Shown here: positions 46,337-56,564 of the stretch, piece by piece | How positions within the stretch are numbered: the first letter of the stretch is position 1 | Layout of the letters: each line of letters opens with the position of its first letter | NCBI RefSeq assembly: GCF_003762905.1 | Contig: NZ_RJKS01000001.1 | Location: 620,001-684,000 of the forward strand | DNA length: 64,000 bases | Direction of reading: 5' to 3' | Source: Curtobacterium sp. ZW137 | GTDB taxonomy: Bacteria > Actinomycetota > Actinomycetes > Actinomycetales > Microbacteriaceae | Notes under the pieces: generated by a model | Databases searched by the model: none | Seen by the model: the letters and a program-made list of their open reading frames with translations, nothing else | Told to the model about the DNA's origin: nothing | Made by a program: the position numbers and the translations under genes

Positions 46337-47131
46337 GTGCAGCACGAACTCCAGGACCGAACAGCGCTCGTGACCGGATCGACCCAGGGCATCGGACTCG
46401 CCATCGCCGTCGACCTGGCGCGCGCCGGCGCATCCGTCGTGGTCAACGGCCGCAGCGAGGACGGGGTCGCCCGCGCGGTGGAGCACGTCCGTGGTGCCGT
46501 TCCGGATGCCGTCGTCGACGGCGTCGCCGCGGACCTCGCCACCGAGGCCGGCGCGACGACGATGGCCGAGCGGGCCCGTGACGTCGACGTGCTCGTCAAC
46601 AACCTCGGCATCTTCGAGAGCAGGCCGCCCCTGGAGATCACAGACGACGAGTGGCGTCGGTACTTCGAGGTGAACGTCTTGTCCGCCATCCGGCTGATCC
46701 GGACCTACCTGCCGGGGATGACCGAGCGGCGGTGGGGACGCGTCATCTCGATCGCCAGCGACTCCGCCGTCGTGGTCCCGGCGGAGATGATCCACTACGG
46801 CATGACGAAGACCGCGCTGCTCGCCGTGTCCCGCGGTTTCGCGAAGGCGGCGAAGGGCTCGGGCGAGACCGTGAACACCGTGATCGCCGGGCCGACGCAC
46901 ACGGGCGGCGTCGAGGACTTCGTCGCGCAGCTCGTCGGGACCGACCTGCCGTGGGACGAGGCGCAGCGCGAGTTCATGCGCGAGCACCGCCCGCAGTCCC
47001 TCATCGAACGACTCATCGAGCCCGAGGAGATCGCGCACATGGTGACCTACCTCGCCTCACCGCGGGCATCGGCGACGACGGGCGGCGCGCTGCGTGCCGA
47101 CGGCGGCTACGTGGACTCGATCCTGCCCTGA
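46337..47131 (+). CDS. Short-chain dehydrogenase/reductase
   Basis: A 264-residue classical SDR with TALVTGSTQGIGLAIAVDLA, VLVNNLGIFE, SIASDSAVVVPAEMIHYGMTKTALLAVSRGFAK (Ser, Tyr, Lys) and a C-terminal TGGALRADGGYVDSI typical of FabG-like oxidoreductases. The GTG at 46337 follows GGAAGGAA. The NNLG in place of NNAG is a mild variant. Substrate unknown. Confidence 0.9.
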   Translation: MQHELQDRTALVTGSTQGIGLAIAVDLARAGASVVVNGRSEDGVARAVEHVRGAVPDAVVDGVAADLATEAGATTMAERARDVDVLVNNLGIFESRPPLEITDDEWRRYFEVNVLSAIRLIRTYLPGMTERRWGRVISIASDSAVVVPAEMIHYGMTKTALLAVSRGFAKAAKGSGETVNTVIAGPTHTGGVEDFVAQLVGTDLPWDEAQREFMREHRPQSLIERLIEPEEIAHMVTYLASPRASATTGGALRADGGYVDSILP

Positions 47132-47166
47132 GCGCTGTCCGCCGAGCCGGAACACGACGGACCCGG

Positions 47167-47224
47167 CACCACAGAACGGACACGACACCCCGGTCCTCCG
47201 ACGTGTCGTGTCCGTTCTGTGGTG
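47167..47224. terminator. Long perfect hairpin, probable bidirectional terminator
   Basis: Perfect 22-bp arms (47167-47188 and 47203-47224) with a 14-base loop, between the convergent SDR and the 50-residue acidic protein gene. No T-tract. Confidence 0.8.
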
Positions 47225-47261
47225 TGGTGCTCGTTGCTCTCGGTCGTGCGGAGCGAACTGC

Positions 47262-47414
47262 TCAGGCGTCGGAGGTCGGCACGTCGTCCGCGTCGATCTC
47301 CAGCGCCGCGTCCTCGCGCCCGGACTCCTCCACCGCGTCGGTGTCGGTGTCCGGCTGCTCGGGAGCCTCGCTCTGCGTGGTTTCCTCGGCTGGGTCTGGC
47401 TGGCTGTAGCTCAT
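47262..47414 (-). CDS. Small acidic protein of unknown function
   Basis: A 50-residue protein beginning MSYSQPDPAEETTQ, dominated by Asp, Glu, Ser, Thr and Ala, probably disordered. Support comes from a TAGCGT hexamer seven bases upstream of the ATG and from the strong hairpin just after its stop. The longer in-frame extension to 47492 is Arg-rich and unlikely. Confidence 0.55.
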   Translation of the reverse strand: MSYSQPDPAEETTQSEAPEQPDTDTDAVEESGREDAALEIDADDVPTSDA

Positions 47415-47421
47415 GCGCCGG

Positions 47422-47427
47422 ACGCTA
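47422..47427 (-). promoter_or_regulatory. -10 element of the 50-residue acidic protein gene
   Basis: TAGCGT on the minus strand, seven bases from the ATG at 47414; suggests a leaderless transcript. Confidence 0.4.
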
Positions 47428-47570
47428 CGCGCGCCAGTCTGGGCGCGTCGCAAGCCGTCCGGGCGCCGCACCACGTGCCGTGGGCGCCTCACCCACCGGT
47501 CTGGAGGCTCGACACCCGACCGCCACCGAGCCTCCCGTCCGCCGCGTGGCCGGGCCGAGCGGAACGGCGC

Positions 47571-47576
47571 TATCGT
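47571..47576 (+). promoter_or_regulatory. -10 element of the shikimate dehydrogenase-like gene
   Basis: TATCGT, eight bases before the GTG at 47585, with no ribosome site. Confidence 0.45.
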
Positions 47577-47584
47577 CGAGCACC

Positions 47585-48448
47585 GTGGAACGCGTGCTCG
47601 TCGGGTTGATCGGTTCGGGGCTCAGCAGGTCGCTCACGCCGCTGATGCACGAGTCGGAGGGCGCGCGCCTCGGCCTCGACTCGGAGTACCGGCTCCTCGA
47701 CCTCGATGCGCTCGGGCGCCCGGCGTCCGATCTGCCGGCCGTGCTCGACGAGGTGCAGGCGCAGGGCTTCGCCGCCGTCAACGTGACGCACCCGTGCAAA
47801 CAGGCCGTGATCCCGCTGCTCGACGATCTCGACCCGGACGCGGCGCGCATCGGCGCGGTCAACCTCGTCGTCTTCCGTGACGGCCACCGGATCGGCCACA
47901 ACACCGACTGGCTCGGCTTCCGGATCGCGATCGAGCAGGGTCCGGGCAGTGTCGCCGGTGCCGCCGTGGTGCAGTTCGGCGCGGGCGGCGCCGGCGCGGC
48001 GATCGCGTACGCGCTGGTGTCACTCGGCGTCGGGCGGTTGACGATCGTCGATGCGGACGCCGACCGGGCCGAGGGGCTCCGGGTGTCGCTGGGATCGGAC
48101 GTGGTCGACACCGTCGCCCTCGACGACGCGCCGTCGGTGCTGGCGCAGGCGGACGGCGCCGTCAACGCCACTCCCCTGGGCATGAACGACGACGGACGCG
48201 CCGCGTTCGATCCGTCGGTGCTGCCTGCCGACGCCTGGGTCGCGGACGCCGTCTACTTCCCGATCGACACGCCGTTGCTGCGCGCCGCCCGGGCCGCCGG
48301 GCGGAGGACCGTTGACGGCGGCTGGATGGCGGTCGGCCAGGCGGTGGCCAGCATCCGGGAGATCACGGGCCGCTCCCCCGACCTCGACCGGGTCCGTGCC
48401 GACTTCCTCGGGTTCCTCCGCGACGGACGGACCGCGGGGTCGCGGTGA
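47585..48448 (+). CDS. Shikimate/quinate dehydrogenase family protein
   Basis: A 287-residue AroE-like enzyme. LIGSGLSRSLTPLMHESEGA, the catalytic-type lysine in NVTHPCKQAV, NTDWLGFRIAIEQ and the nucleotide fold QFGAGGAGAAIAYAL are present. The main aroE of Actinobacteria usually sits with aroC/aroK; a solitary copy with NTDWLGF suggests a quinate or shikimate dehydrogenase for catabolism (inference). It converges on the UvrA paralogue with a 21-base gap. Confidence 0.88.
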   Translation: MERVLVGLIGSGLSRSLTPLMHESEGARLGLDSEYRLLDLDALGRPASDLPAVLDEVQAQGFAAVNVTHPCKQAVIPLLDDLDPDAARIGAVNLVVFRDGHRIGHNTDWLGFRIAIEQGPGSVAGAAVVQFGAGGAGAAIAYALVSLGVGRLTIVDADADRAEGLRVSLGSDVVDTVALDDAPSVLAQADGAVNATPLGMNDDGRAAFDPSVLPADAWVADAVYFPIDTPLLRAARAAGRRTVDGGWMAVGQAVASIREITGRSPDLDRVRADFLGFLRDGRTAGSR

Positions 48449-48469
48449 CGGCGCGCATCGGCGCCGGGT

Positions 48470-50836
<2,367 letters not shown>

Positions 50837-50843
50837 GTCGATC

Positions 50844-50903
50844 AGGGTACTGGTCGGCGCCGACACGGAGAAGGCGGACGAGACCACCGTGCGCGGCCAT
50901 ACT
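50844..50903. promoter_or_regulatory. Divergent -10 elements for the UvrA paralogue and VOC gene
   Basis: Minus strand TACCCT (50844-50849), seven bases from the ATG at 50836; plus strand CATACT (50898-50903), six bases from the ATG at 50910. Both fit leaderless initiation. Confidence 0.45.
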
Positions 50904-50909
50904 GGCGCC

Positions 50910-51302
50910 ATGGCACTCCGCTGGTACTCCGTCGTCGTCGACAGCTCCGACCCCCACGCCCTCGCGCGCTGGTGGGGCGAGACGCTCTCCTGGCCCGTCG
51001 TGTACGAGTCCGACGACGAAGCGGTGATCGCGCCGGCCTTCGCCGAGGGGCTCGAGGGGACGATCCCGCGTGAGCAGCTGCCGCAGGGCATCGTCTTCGT
51101 GCCGGTGCCGGAGGGCAAGGCGGTGAAGAACCGCCTGCACATCGATCTGGTCCCCGCGCCGGACGACTCCCACCAGGACGCCGTGGACGGGCTCGTGGCA
51201 CGCGGTGCGAGCCTCGCCGACGTCGGTCAGGGCGACGTGCCGTGGGTCGTGCTCGCGGACCCCGAGGGCAACGAGTTCTGCGTGCTCACTCCGCGGGAGT
51301 GA
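50910..51302 (+). CDS. VOC-family glyoxalase-like protein
   Basis: A 130-residue protein of the glyoxalase_6 type. It begins MALRWYSVVVDSSDPHALARWW and contains NRLHIDLVPAPDD and VLADPEGNEFCVL. Divergent from the UvrA paralogue across 73 bases; both could serve resistance to DNA-binding drugs, but nothing shows this directly. It ends seven bases from the convergent Nudix gene. Confidence 0.87.
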   Translation: MALRWYSVVVDSSDPHALARWWGETLSWPVVYESDDEAVIAPAFAEGLEGTIPREQLPQGIVFVPVPEGKAVKNRLHIDLVPAPDDSHQDAVDGLVARGASLADVGQGDVPWVVLADPEGNEFCVLTPRE

Positions 51303-51309
51303 CCGCGCG

Positions 51310-51759
51310 TCAGCCGAACCGGCGCACCAGGTCCGGCAGCTCCGCGGGCTCGAACGGCTCGTCCGTGGCGTCGAGTTCGTCCGCGGTCCACCAGCGGGAG
51401 TCGAGGATGTCGACGCGCTCGTCGTCGGTCCACTCGTCTGCGGAGAGCACGAAACCGGTCGTCCGCACCACGTAGAACTCTGCGTGCCCACGGTCGTGGT
51501 CCGCCTGGTCCCAGACGACGTCGAAGTCCCACGACCAGACCGGCTCCCCCGGGTCGTCGATGACGATGCCCGTCTCCTCACGGAGCTCGCGGATCGCCGC
51601 ATCCCGGTGGCCCTCCCCCGGGTCGACCCCGCCGCCCGGCGTGATCCAGCGGTGGAAGCCGTCGCTCGACGGCGCGTTCGTGTCCATCAGGAACACGCGG
51701 CCCTCGGGGTCGAGCAGCAGGATCCGCGAGGTGTGGCGGAGGCCGGGACGGGCGGTCAT
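51310..51759 (-). CDS. Nudix hydrolase
   Basis: A 149-residue Nudix protein. The box G-x5-E-x7-REUxEExGU is intact (GGVDPGEGHRDAAIREL continuing REETGI, about 43-65). N-terminal RHTSRILLLDPEGRVFLMDT is typical of actinobacterial members of unknown substrate. It lies 11 bases after the upstream SDR gene on the same strand and is probably co-transcribed. Confidence 0.9.
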   Translation of the reverse strand: MTARPGLRHTSRILLLDPEGRVFLMDTNAPSSDGFHRWITPGGGVDPGEGHRDAAIRELREETGIVIDDPGEPVWSWDFDVVWDQADHDRGHAEFYVVRTTGFVLSADEWTDDERVDILDSRWWTADELDATDEPFEPAELPDLVRRFG

Positions 51760-51770
51760 CGCGGAGCCCG

Positions 51771-52535
51771 TCAGCCCTGCGTGAAGCCGGAGACGTCGCC
51801 GACGAGGCGGGTGTGGTCGGCCGGGATCGGCTCGACGGCGGCGAGGGCGATCTCGGCGGCGAACTCGGACACGCTGTAGAGCTTGCCGACGGCGCCGCGA
51901 CGCTCCTCGATCGCGCCGGGGTTGATGCGGTTCAGCAGGGTCGCGGTGATCGTGCCCTCGATCATGTCGCCGGAGACGACGACGAACTCGATGCCGGCGG
52001 CGTCGAGCTGCGGGACGAGTTCGCGCAGCGCGGTCTCGCCGGCGTGCTTGCTCTTGGCGACGGGCAGGTACTCGGGCAGCGTCTCGGCGGTCTCGACGAA
52101 GTGCGCCTGGTGGCTCGTGACGAACACGACGCGGGAGCCGGCGGCCATGTGCGGCACCGCGGTCTGGAGCATGTCGACCTGGGCGTCCCGGTTCAGCCGG
52201 AGCGCGTAGTCGTCACCCATGCCGGACTCCATGCCGCCGGACGCGTTGAGGACCAGGAGGTCGATGCCGCCCCATGCCTGCACCACGGCGTCGACCATGG
52301 CCTGCACGGAGTCGTGGTCGGTCAGGTCCGCGCCGACGGCCAGGGCGTCCCCGCCGGCGGCGACGATGCCCTCGGCGATCTGCTCGGCACGGCGGGCCTT
52401 GTTGCGGTAGTTCACGACGACCTTGGCGCCGGCTTCGGCGAGGTACCCGACCGTGTCGGCGCCGATGCCGCGGGACGATCCGGTGACCAGGGCGCGCTTG
52501 CCGGCGAGTGCTGCGGGGGCGAGGGGGTTGCTCAC
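51771..52535 (-). CDS. Short-chain dehydrogenase/reductase
   Basis: A 254-residue SDR with RALVTGSSRGIGADTVGYL, DLLVLNASGGM (replacing NNAG) and VTSHQAHFVET followed by YLPVAKSKHAGE. The Tyr-x3-Lys is recognisable as Y-L-P-V-A-K-S-K with altered spacing, so it may be a divergent SDR. The GTG at 52535 follows AGGAG. Pairs with the Nudix gene downstream. Confidence 0.86.
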   Translation of the reverse strand: MSNPLAPAALAGKRALVTGSSRGIGADTVGYLAEAGAKVVVNYRNKARRAEQIAEGIVAAGGDALAVGADLTDHDSVQAMVDAVVQAWGGIDLLVLNASGGMESGMGDDYALRLNRDAQVDMLQTAVPHMAAGSRVVFVTSHQAHFVETAETLPEYLPVAKSKHAGETALRELVPQLDAAGIEFVVVSGDMIEGTITATLLNRINPGAIEERRGAVGKLYSVSEFAAEIALAAVEPIPADHTRLVGDVSGFTQG

Positions 52536-52638
52536 GTGGTTCTCCTGTTCGGGGGCAGGCCCGACGACGGTTCGAGGGACGGGTCTGGCGACCCGGACGA
52601 GCCTACCAATCACCTGCGAGTCGCCCGTTCTCGTTTGA

Positions 52639-52644
52639 TATGTT
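52639..52644 (+). promoter_or_regulatory. Possible -10 element of the NfeD-SPFH operon
   Basis: TATGTT, 65 bases before the GTG at 52709 in an unusually AT-rich patch of the 173-base divergent gap. Confidence 0.35.
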
Positions 52645-52708
52645 GAACGGACTTGAACCGGCCGTCGCGACGCTGCGCTGCCGCGCGCGACCGAGGGAGG
52701 GAGATCGC

Positions 52709-53182
52709 GTGAACATCGATGACTGGATCCAGACCATCGTCTGGATCGCTTTGGTGCTGGTCCTGGGGGTGGTCGAGATCTTCACGCTCGACTTCATCTT
52801 CATCATGCTGGCCGCGGGAGCCGCCGGTGGGTTGATCGCCGCGCTGATCGGCGCGCCCTGGTGGCTCTCCGCGATCATCGCCGCGGCACTCGCCCTCGTG
52901 CTCCTGTCGCTCGTCCGTCCGCGCCTCCTCCTGGCGCTCGGCCGTGGCGCCGACCCGCACCGCACCGGTGTGCAGGGCCTGATCGGCATGCCGGGCACCG
53001 TCGCCGTCGCGTTCACGTCCTCCGCGCCCGGCCAGGTCCGCCTGGCGAACGGCGAGACCTGGAGCGCCCGCATCGACGCCACCGCTCCGGACCGCACCCC
53101 GCCGCTCGGCACCCATGTCGTCGTCGAGTCCATCGAGGGCTCGACCGCCGTCGTCCGAACCCAACAGAAGGCTGCTTCATGA
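52709..53182 (+). CDS. NfeD-like membrane protein
   Basis: A 157-residue protein with three hydrophobic segments between about 8 and 75 and a C-terminal OB-fold (GLIGMPGTVAVAFTSSAPGQVRLANGETW). This is the NfeD short form that pairs with SPFH proteins. The GTG at 52709 follows GGGAGGGAG. Its stop overlaps the next gene by four bases. Confidence 0.9.
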   Translation: MNIDDWIQTIVWIALVLVLGVVEIFTLDFIFIMLAAGAAGGLIAALIGAPWWLSAIIAAALALVLLSLVRPRLLLALGRGADPHRTGVQGLIGMPGTVAVAFTSSAPGQVRLANGETWSARIDATAPDRTPPLGTHVVVESIEGSTAVVRTQQKAAS

Positions 53183-54351
53183 CCCTCACACCCGGGACGA
53201 TCGTGCTCTTCGTACTGATCGTCGTCATCGTCATCTTCGTGATCGTCGTCCTCGCCAAGGCGATCCGGATCGTCCCGCAGGCGACGGCCGGGGTCGTCGA
53301 ACGCCTCGGCAAGTACCACAAGACGCTCACGCCCGGGCTGAACCTGCTGGTGCCGTTCATCGACCGGCTCCGGCCGCTGCTGGACATGCGCGAGCAGGTC
53401 GTGTCCTTCCCGCCGCAGCCGGTCATCACCGAGGACAACCTGGTCGTCTCGATCGACACGGTCGTCTACTTCCAGGTGACCGACGCCCGCGCGGCGACGT
53501 ACGAGATCGCGAACTACCTCGGCGCCGTCGAGCAGCTCACGACCACCACGCTCCGCAACGTGGTCGGTGGCCTCAACCTCGAAGAGGCACTGACCAGCCG
53601 CGACAACATCAACGGCCAGCTCCGGGTCGTCCTCGACGAAGCGACCGGCAAGTGGGGCATCCGCGTCGGCCGTGTCGAGCTCAAGGCGATCGAGCCGCCC
53701 GTGTCGATCGTCGACGCGATGGAGCAGCAGCTCCGTGCGGAGCGGAACCGTCGTGCCGCGATCCTGCAGGCCGAGGGCACCAAGCAGTCCCAGATCCTCG
53801 AGGCCGAGGGGCAGCGGCAGGCCGCGATCCTCCAGGCCGAGGGTGCCGCCAAGGCGCAGGTCCTCCGCGCCGAGGGTGAAGCCCAGGCCATCGCGACGGT
53901 CTTCGACGCCATCCACGTCGGTGACCCCGACGAGAAGCTGCTGTCCTACCAGTACCTGCAGATGCTCCCCAAGATCGCCGAGGGCACCGCGAACAAGGTC
54001 TGGATGATCCCGAGCGAGTTCACCGAAGCGCTCTCCGGCATCGCGAAGGGCTTCTCGACCCAGCGAACGGGCGGCGCTCCCGCAGCGGGCGGAGCCGGCA
54101 GCACCGACTTCCTCGCGAAGATCTCCAAGCTCGCGAACGAGAGCCTGGCGAACACCACCGCCACCGACGGCGCGGGCGCCAACCCGAACGCCACGGCGTC
54201 GGACATCGTCCCGGACTCGGTGCTCGACGAGCGCCTGGCGGAGTCGAACCGCAGCGTCGAGGAGAAGCTCGCCGCTGCGGCCGAAGCGACGCGCAAGCAG
54301 CTGAACGACGACCGGCAGCAGGGCGACCGGCAGCAGGGCGACCAGCAGTAG
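53179..54351 (+). CDS. SPFH/Band 7 family protein (stomatin/QmcA-like)
   Basis: A 390-residue membrane-anchored SPFH protein. One N-terminal helix (IVLFVLIVVIVIFVIVVLA), then the PHB domain (AIRIVPQATAGVVERLGKYHKTLTPGLNLLVPF), a coiled coil with repeated AEG motifs (ILQAEGTKQSQILEAEG and so on, about 190-240), and a low-complexity tail with a DRQQG duplication. SPFH-NfeD pairs organise membrane microdomains and membrane proteolysis. Ends at a strong terminator. Confidence 0.94.
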   Translation: MTLTPGTIVLFVLIVVIVIFVIVVLAKAIRIVPQATAGVVERLGKYHKTLTPGLNLLVPFIDRLRPLLDMREQVVSFPPQPVITEDNLVVSIDTVVYFQVTDARAATYEIANYLGAVEQLTTTTLRNVVGGLNLEEALTSRDNINGQLRVVLDEATGKWGIRVGRVELKAIEPPVSIVDAMEQQLRAERNRRAAILQAEGTKQSQILEAEGQRQAAILQAEGAAKAQVLRAEGEAQAIATVFDAIHVGDPDEKLLSYQYLQMLPKIAEGTANKVWMIPSEFTEALSGIAKGFSTQRTGGAPAAGGAGSTDFLAKISKLANESLANTTATDGAGANPNATASDIVPDSVLDERLAESNRSVEEKLAAAAEATRKQLNDDRQQGDRQQGDQQ

Positions 54352-54372
54352 CGACGAACTGCACGTGACGCA

Positions 54373-54408
54373 CGAAGGCCCGCTCCCTGATCAGGGAGCG
54401 GGCCTTCG
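54373..54408. terminator. 36-base perfect palindrome, bidirectional terminator
   Basis: 54373-54390 pairs perfectly with 54391-54408 with no unpaired bases in the sequence; it lies between the convergent SPFH gene and rbpA, 21 and 10 bases from their stops. Confidence 0.85.
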
Positions 54409-54418
54409 GTGTCGACGG

Positions 54419-54769
54419 CTACGCGCCGCGTCGTGCACGCAGGAACGCGAGGCGCTCCTGCAGCAGTTCCTCGAGCTCTTCGCGTGAGCGACGCTCGAGC
54501 AGCATGTCCCAGTGGGTACGGGGTGCCTTGACGTCCTCTGCTGCGACCTCGACGGGAACGCCGTCGTCGCCGAGCAGTCGTCCTTCTCGGCCGCTGCGCG
54601 GGTCGTTCCAGCTCTGCGGGACCTCGGCATCGGCCGAGAACACCACGTCGAAGGTCTCGCCCGAGTCGGCCTGGTAGACCGCGCGCTTGCGATCCGAGAG
54701 CTCGACGCCCTCTTCGCTCTGGAGGCTCTGACTCCCGAGCCGCATGCCGCGGAGACTCCGATCAGCCAT
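54419..54769 (-). CDS. rbpA: RNA polymerase-binding protein RbpA
   Basis: A 116-residue RbpA, an actinobacterial factor that binds RNA polymerase and principal sigma factors and stabilises open complexes. The N-terminus SLRGMRLGSQSLQSEEGVE, core FDVVFSADAEVP with SGREGRLL, and the sigma-interacting C-terminal part KAPRTHWDMLLERRS are present. AGGAG lies before the ATG. A SigH/SigR-type promoter is upstream, in line with redox-stress induction of rbpA in Streptomyces. Confidence 0.95.
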   Translation of the reverse strand: MADRSLRGMRLGSQSLQSEEGVELSDRKRAVYQADSGETFDVVFSADAEVPQSWNDPRSGREGRLLGDDGVPVEVAAEDVKAPRTHWDMLLERRSREELEELLQERLAFLRARRGA

Positions 54770-54828
54770 GGTGGACTCCTCTCGCTCGTTCCCCCCTTGC
54801 AACACTGTCCCACGGGGGTTCGTTCCGG

Positions 54829-54854
54829 AACGCCCGCATTCACAGAGGGTTCCC
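54829..54854 (-). promoter_or_regulatory. SigH/SigR-type promoter of rbpA
   Basis: Reading the minus strand: GGGAAC (54854-54849), 16 bases, CGTT (54832-54829). Spacing and both elements match the thiol-stress ECF sigma consensus and the promoter at 2351-2376. The predicted 5' leader is about 54 bases with AGGAG near its end. Confidence 0.72.
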
Positions 54855-54906
54855 AGTGCCACCTGGGGGCACGGTCAGGACCGCGAGCGGACCACCGCCC
54901 GCACGG

Positions 54907-56553
54907 TCAGGCCCGGCGACGGCTCCACGGCGCGCACGCCAGCAGCACCAGCAGCCCGCCGAGCGAGAGCACCAGCGCGATGAGCCCCGACGCGACGGTC
55001 GCGGGCGTGGTCGACGTCCCGAGCGGCACGTCGGTGATCATCGACGACGCGGTGTACTCCGGCACCCGGTCGATCGTCCGGCCGGTGGGGTCGATCACCT
55101 GCGATGCCCCGACGGTCGAGATGTTCACGAGCGAACGCCCGGTCTCGATGGCCCGCATCCGGGCGATCTCGAGCTGCTGGAGGTTCTCGTCGGTGCCGGA
55201 GAAGTCGGCGTTGTTCGTCTGTGCGAGGATCACCTGCGCTCCCCCGCGCGCCATGTCCCGCGTCAGGCCGTCGTCGACGATGTCGAAGCAGATCGCGATG
55301 CCCGCCTTGACCCCGGCGACGGACAGCACGTTCGGCTTCGTCCCCGGCGTGTAGTCGCGCTGCAGCAACCCGATGAGCGACGGCGCGAGCTTGGAGAAGA
55401 ACCAGCGGTCCGGCACGTACTCGCCGAAGGGCACCGGGCGCTTCTTGTCGTAGGAGGACTGCCAGCCGTCCGCCGTCCACACGAACGAGGTGTTGTGCAG
55501 CACCCCGGAGGACGTCTGGGTGATGGCTCCGGCGACGATCGGTGCGCCGACCGACTGCACGACGGAGTCGAGCGCACTCGCGATCACCGGCTGTGCGCGC
55601 GGGTCGAACTCCGCCGACCCCTCCGGCCACACCACCAGGTCGACACCCTTCGCGCTGACGTCGGTCGCGGTGACCTGTGACTCGAGCACTTCGCCGGGCG
55701 CCGCGTTGTCGAAGTACCCGGCCGGCCCGTTCCCCTGCACGGACTCGACGCGGATCGTGCCGTCCGTGGCGGTCGGCCACGCGGGCACGGCGAGCACCGC
55801 GGCGACGAGGAGACCCGCCGTGGCGACGCGGACGGGCAGCCGGACGGAACCGCCCGGAACGGTCGGCACGACGAGTCCGAGCGACACCACGACGGCGACG
55901 CAGTACACGACGACGAACGAGACGCCGAGCACGCCGATGTACGCGGCCAGGTGCGCGAAGGGGCTGTCGGACTGCGACAGTCCGACGCGCCCCCAGGCGA
56001 AGCCCCCGTACGGCCAGCTCCCGGAGAACCACTCACGTCCGGTCCACAGTGCGGCGATCACGGCCGGGAGGCCCCACACGCGTCCGCCGGTCGAGGTCAC
56101 GACCCGGGCGACCCAGCGGTACGCGAGCGCGATGGCCACGCTGCCGAGCGCGAACATGGCCGCCTCGAAGAGCGCCAGCGCCAGCCACGGGACCGGCCCG
56201 AGGTACCGTCCGGCCCAGGAGATCGCCGGCACCCAGAACGCGACACCGCCGATGTAGCCGATCCAGGCAGCGCGCCGCCAGCCCTGTCCCATCGCGGCGA
56301 GGAGCAGGCACGCGACGGCCGGGTAGGCCAGGAACCACCAGCCGGGCGACGGGAACGACAGCGCGAACAGCAGCCCGCCGATGACCGCCAGCGGCAGGGC
56401 GACCCGCACCGGCAGCGCAGCGAACGGTGACGGCCGCGAGACGCCGCCGAACCCGCCAGACACTGCCGGAAACGGCGGCGTCTCGGTGGGACGGCGGCGT
56501 CTCGGTGGGACGCCACCGTCGTGCGGAGGCGCGACGGACTCGCGGACGGACAC
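54907..56553 (-). CDS. lnt: Apolipoprotein N-acyltransferase
   Basis: A 548-residue membrane enzyme that N-acylates the lipid-modified cysteine of lipoproteins. About eight transmembrane segments occupy residues 45-265, then a nitrilase domain with the catalytic triad Glu (WPEGSAE), Lys (YDKKRPVPFGEYVP) and Cys (AICFDIVDD). The N-terminal 40 residues are Pro/Arg-rich and not conserved. GTG at 56553 follows GGGAGG; GTG at 56463 is an alternative start that avoids a 19-bp duplication. Eleven bases separate it from the helicase gene. Confidence 0.92.
   Translation of the reverse strand: MSVRESVAPPHDGGVPPRRRRPTETPPFPAVSGGFGGVSRPSPFAALPVRVALPLAVIGGLLFALSFPSPGWWFLAYPAVACLLLAAMGQGWRRAAWIGYIGGVAFWVPAISWAGRYLGPVPWLALALFEAAMFALGSVAIALAYRWVARVVTSTGGRVWGLPAVIAALWTGREWFSGSWPYGGFAWGRVGLSQSDSPFAHLAAYIGVLGVSFVVVYCVAVVVSLGLVVPTVPGGSVRLPVRVATAGLLVAAVLAVPAWPTATDGTIRVESVQGNGPAGYFDNAAPGEVLESQVTATDVSAKGVDLVVWPEGSAEFDPRAQPVIASALDSVVQSVGAPIVAGAITQTSSGVLHNTSFVWTADGWQSSYDKKRPVPFGEYVPDRWFFSKLAPSLIGLLQRDYTPGTKPNVLSVAGVKAGIAICFDIVDDGLTRDMARGGAQVILAQTNNADFSGTDENLQQLEIARMRAIETGRSLVNISTVGASQVIDPTGRTIDRVPEYTASSMITDVPLGTSTTPATVASGLIALVLSLGGLLVLLACAPWSRRRA
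56472..56509. repeat. 19-bp tandem duplication at the start of lnt
   Basis: Bases 56472-56490 and 56491-56509 are identical. Since 19 is not a multiple of three, gain or loss of a copy would shift the frame between the GTG at 56553 and the conserved lnt body, but not from the GTG at 56463. Confidence 0.92.
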
Positions 56554-56564
56554 CGGGCCTCCCG

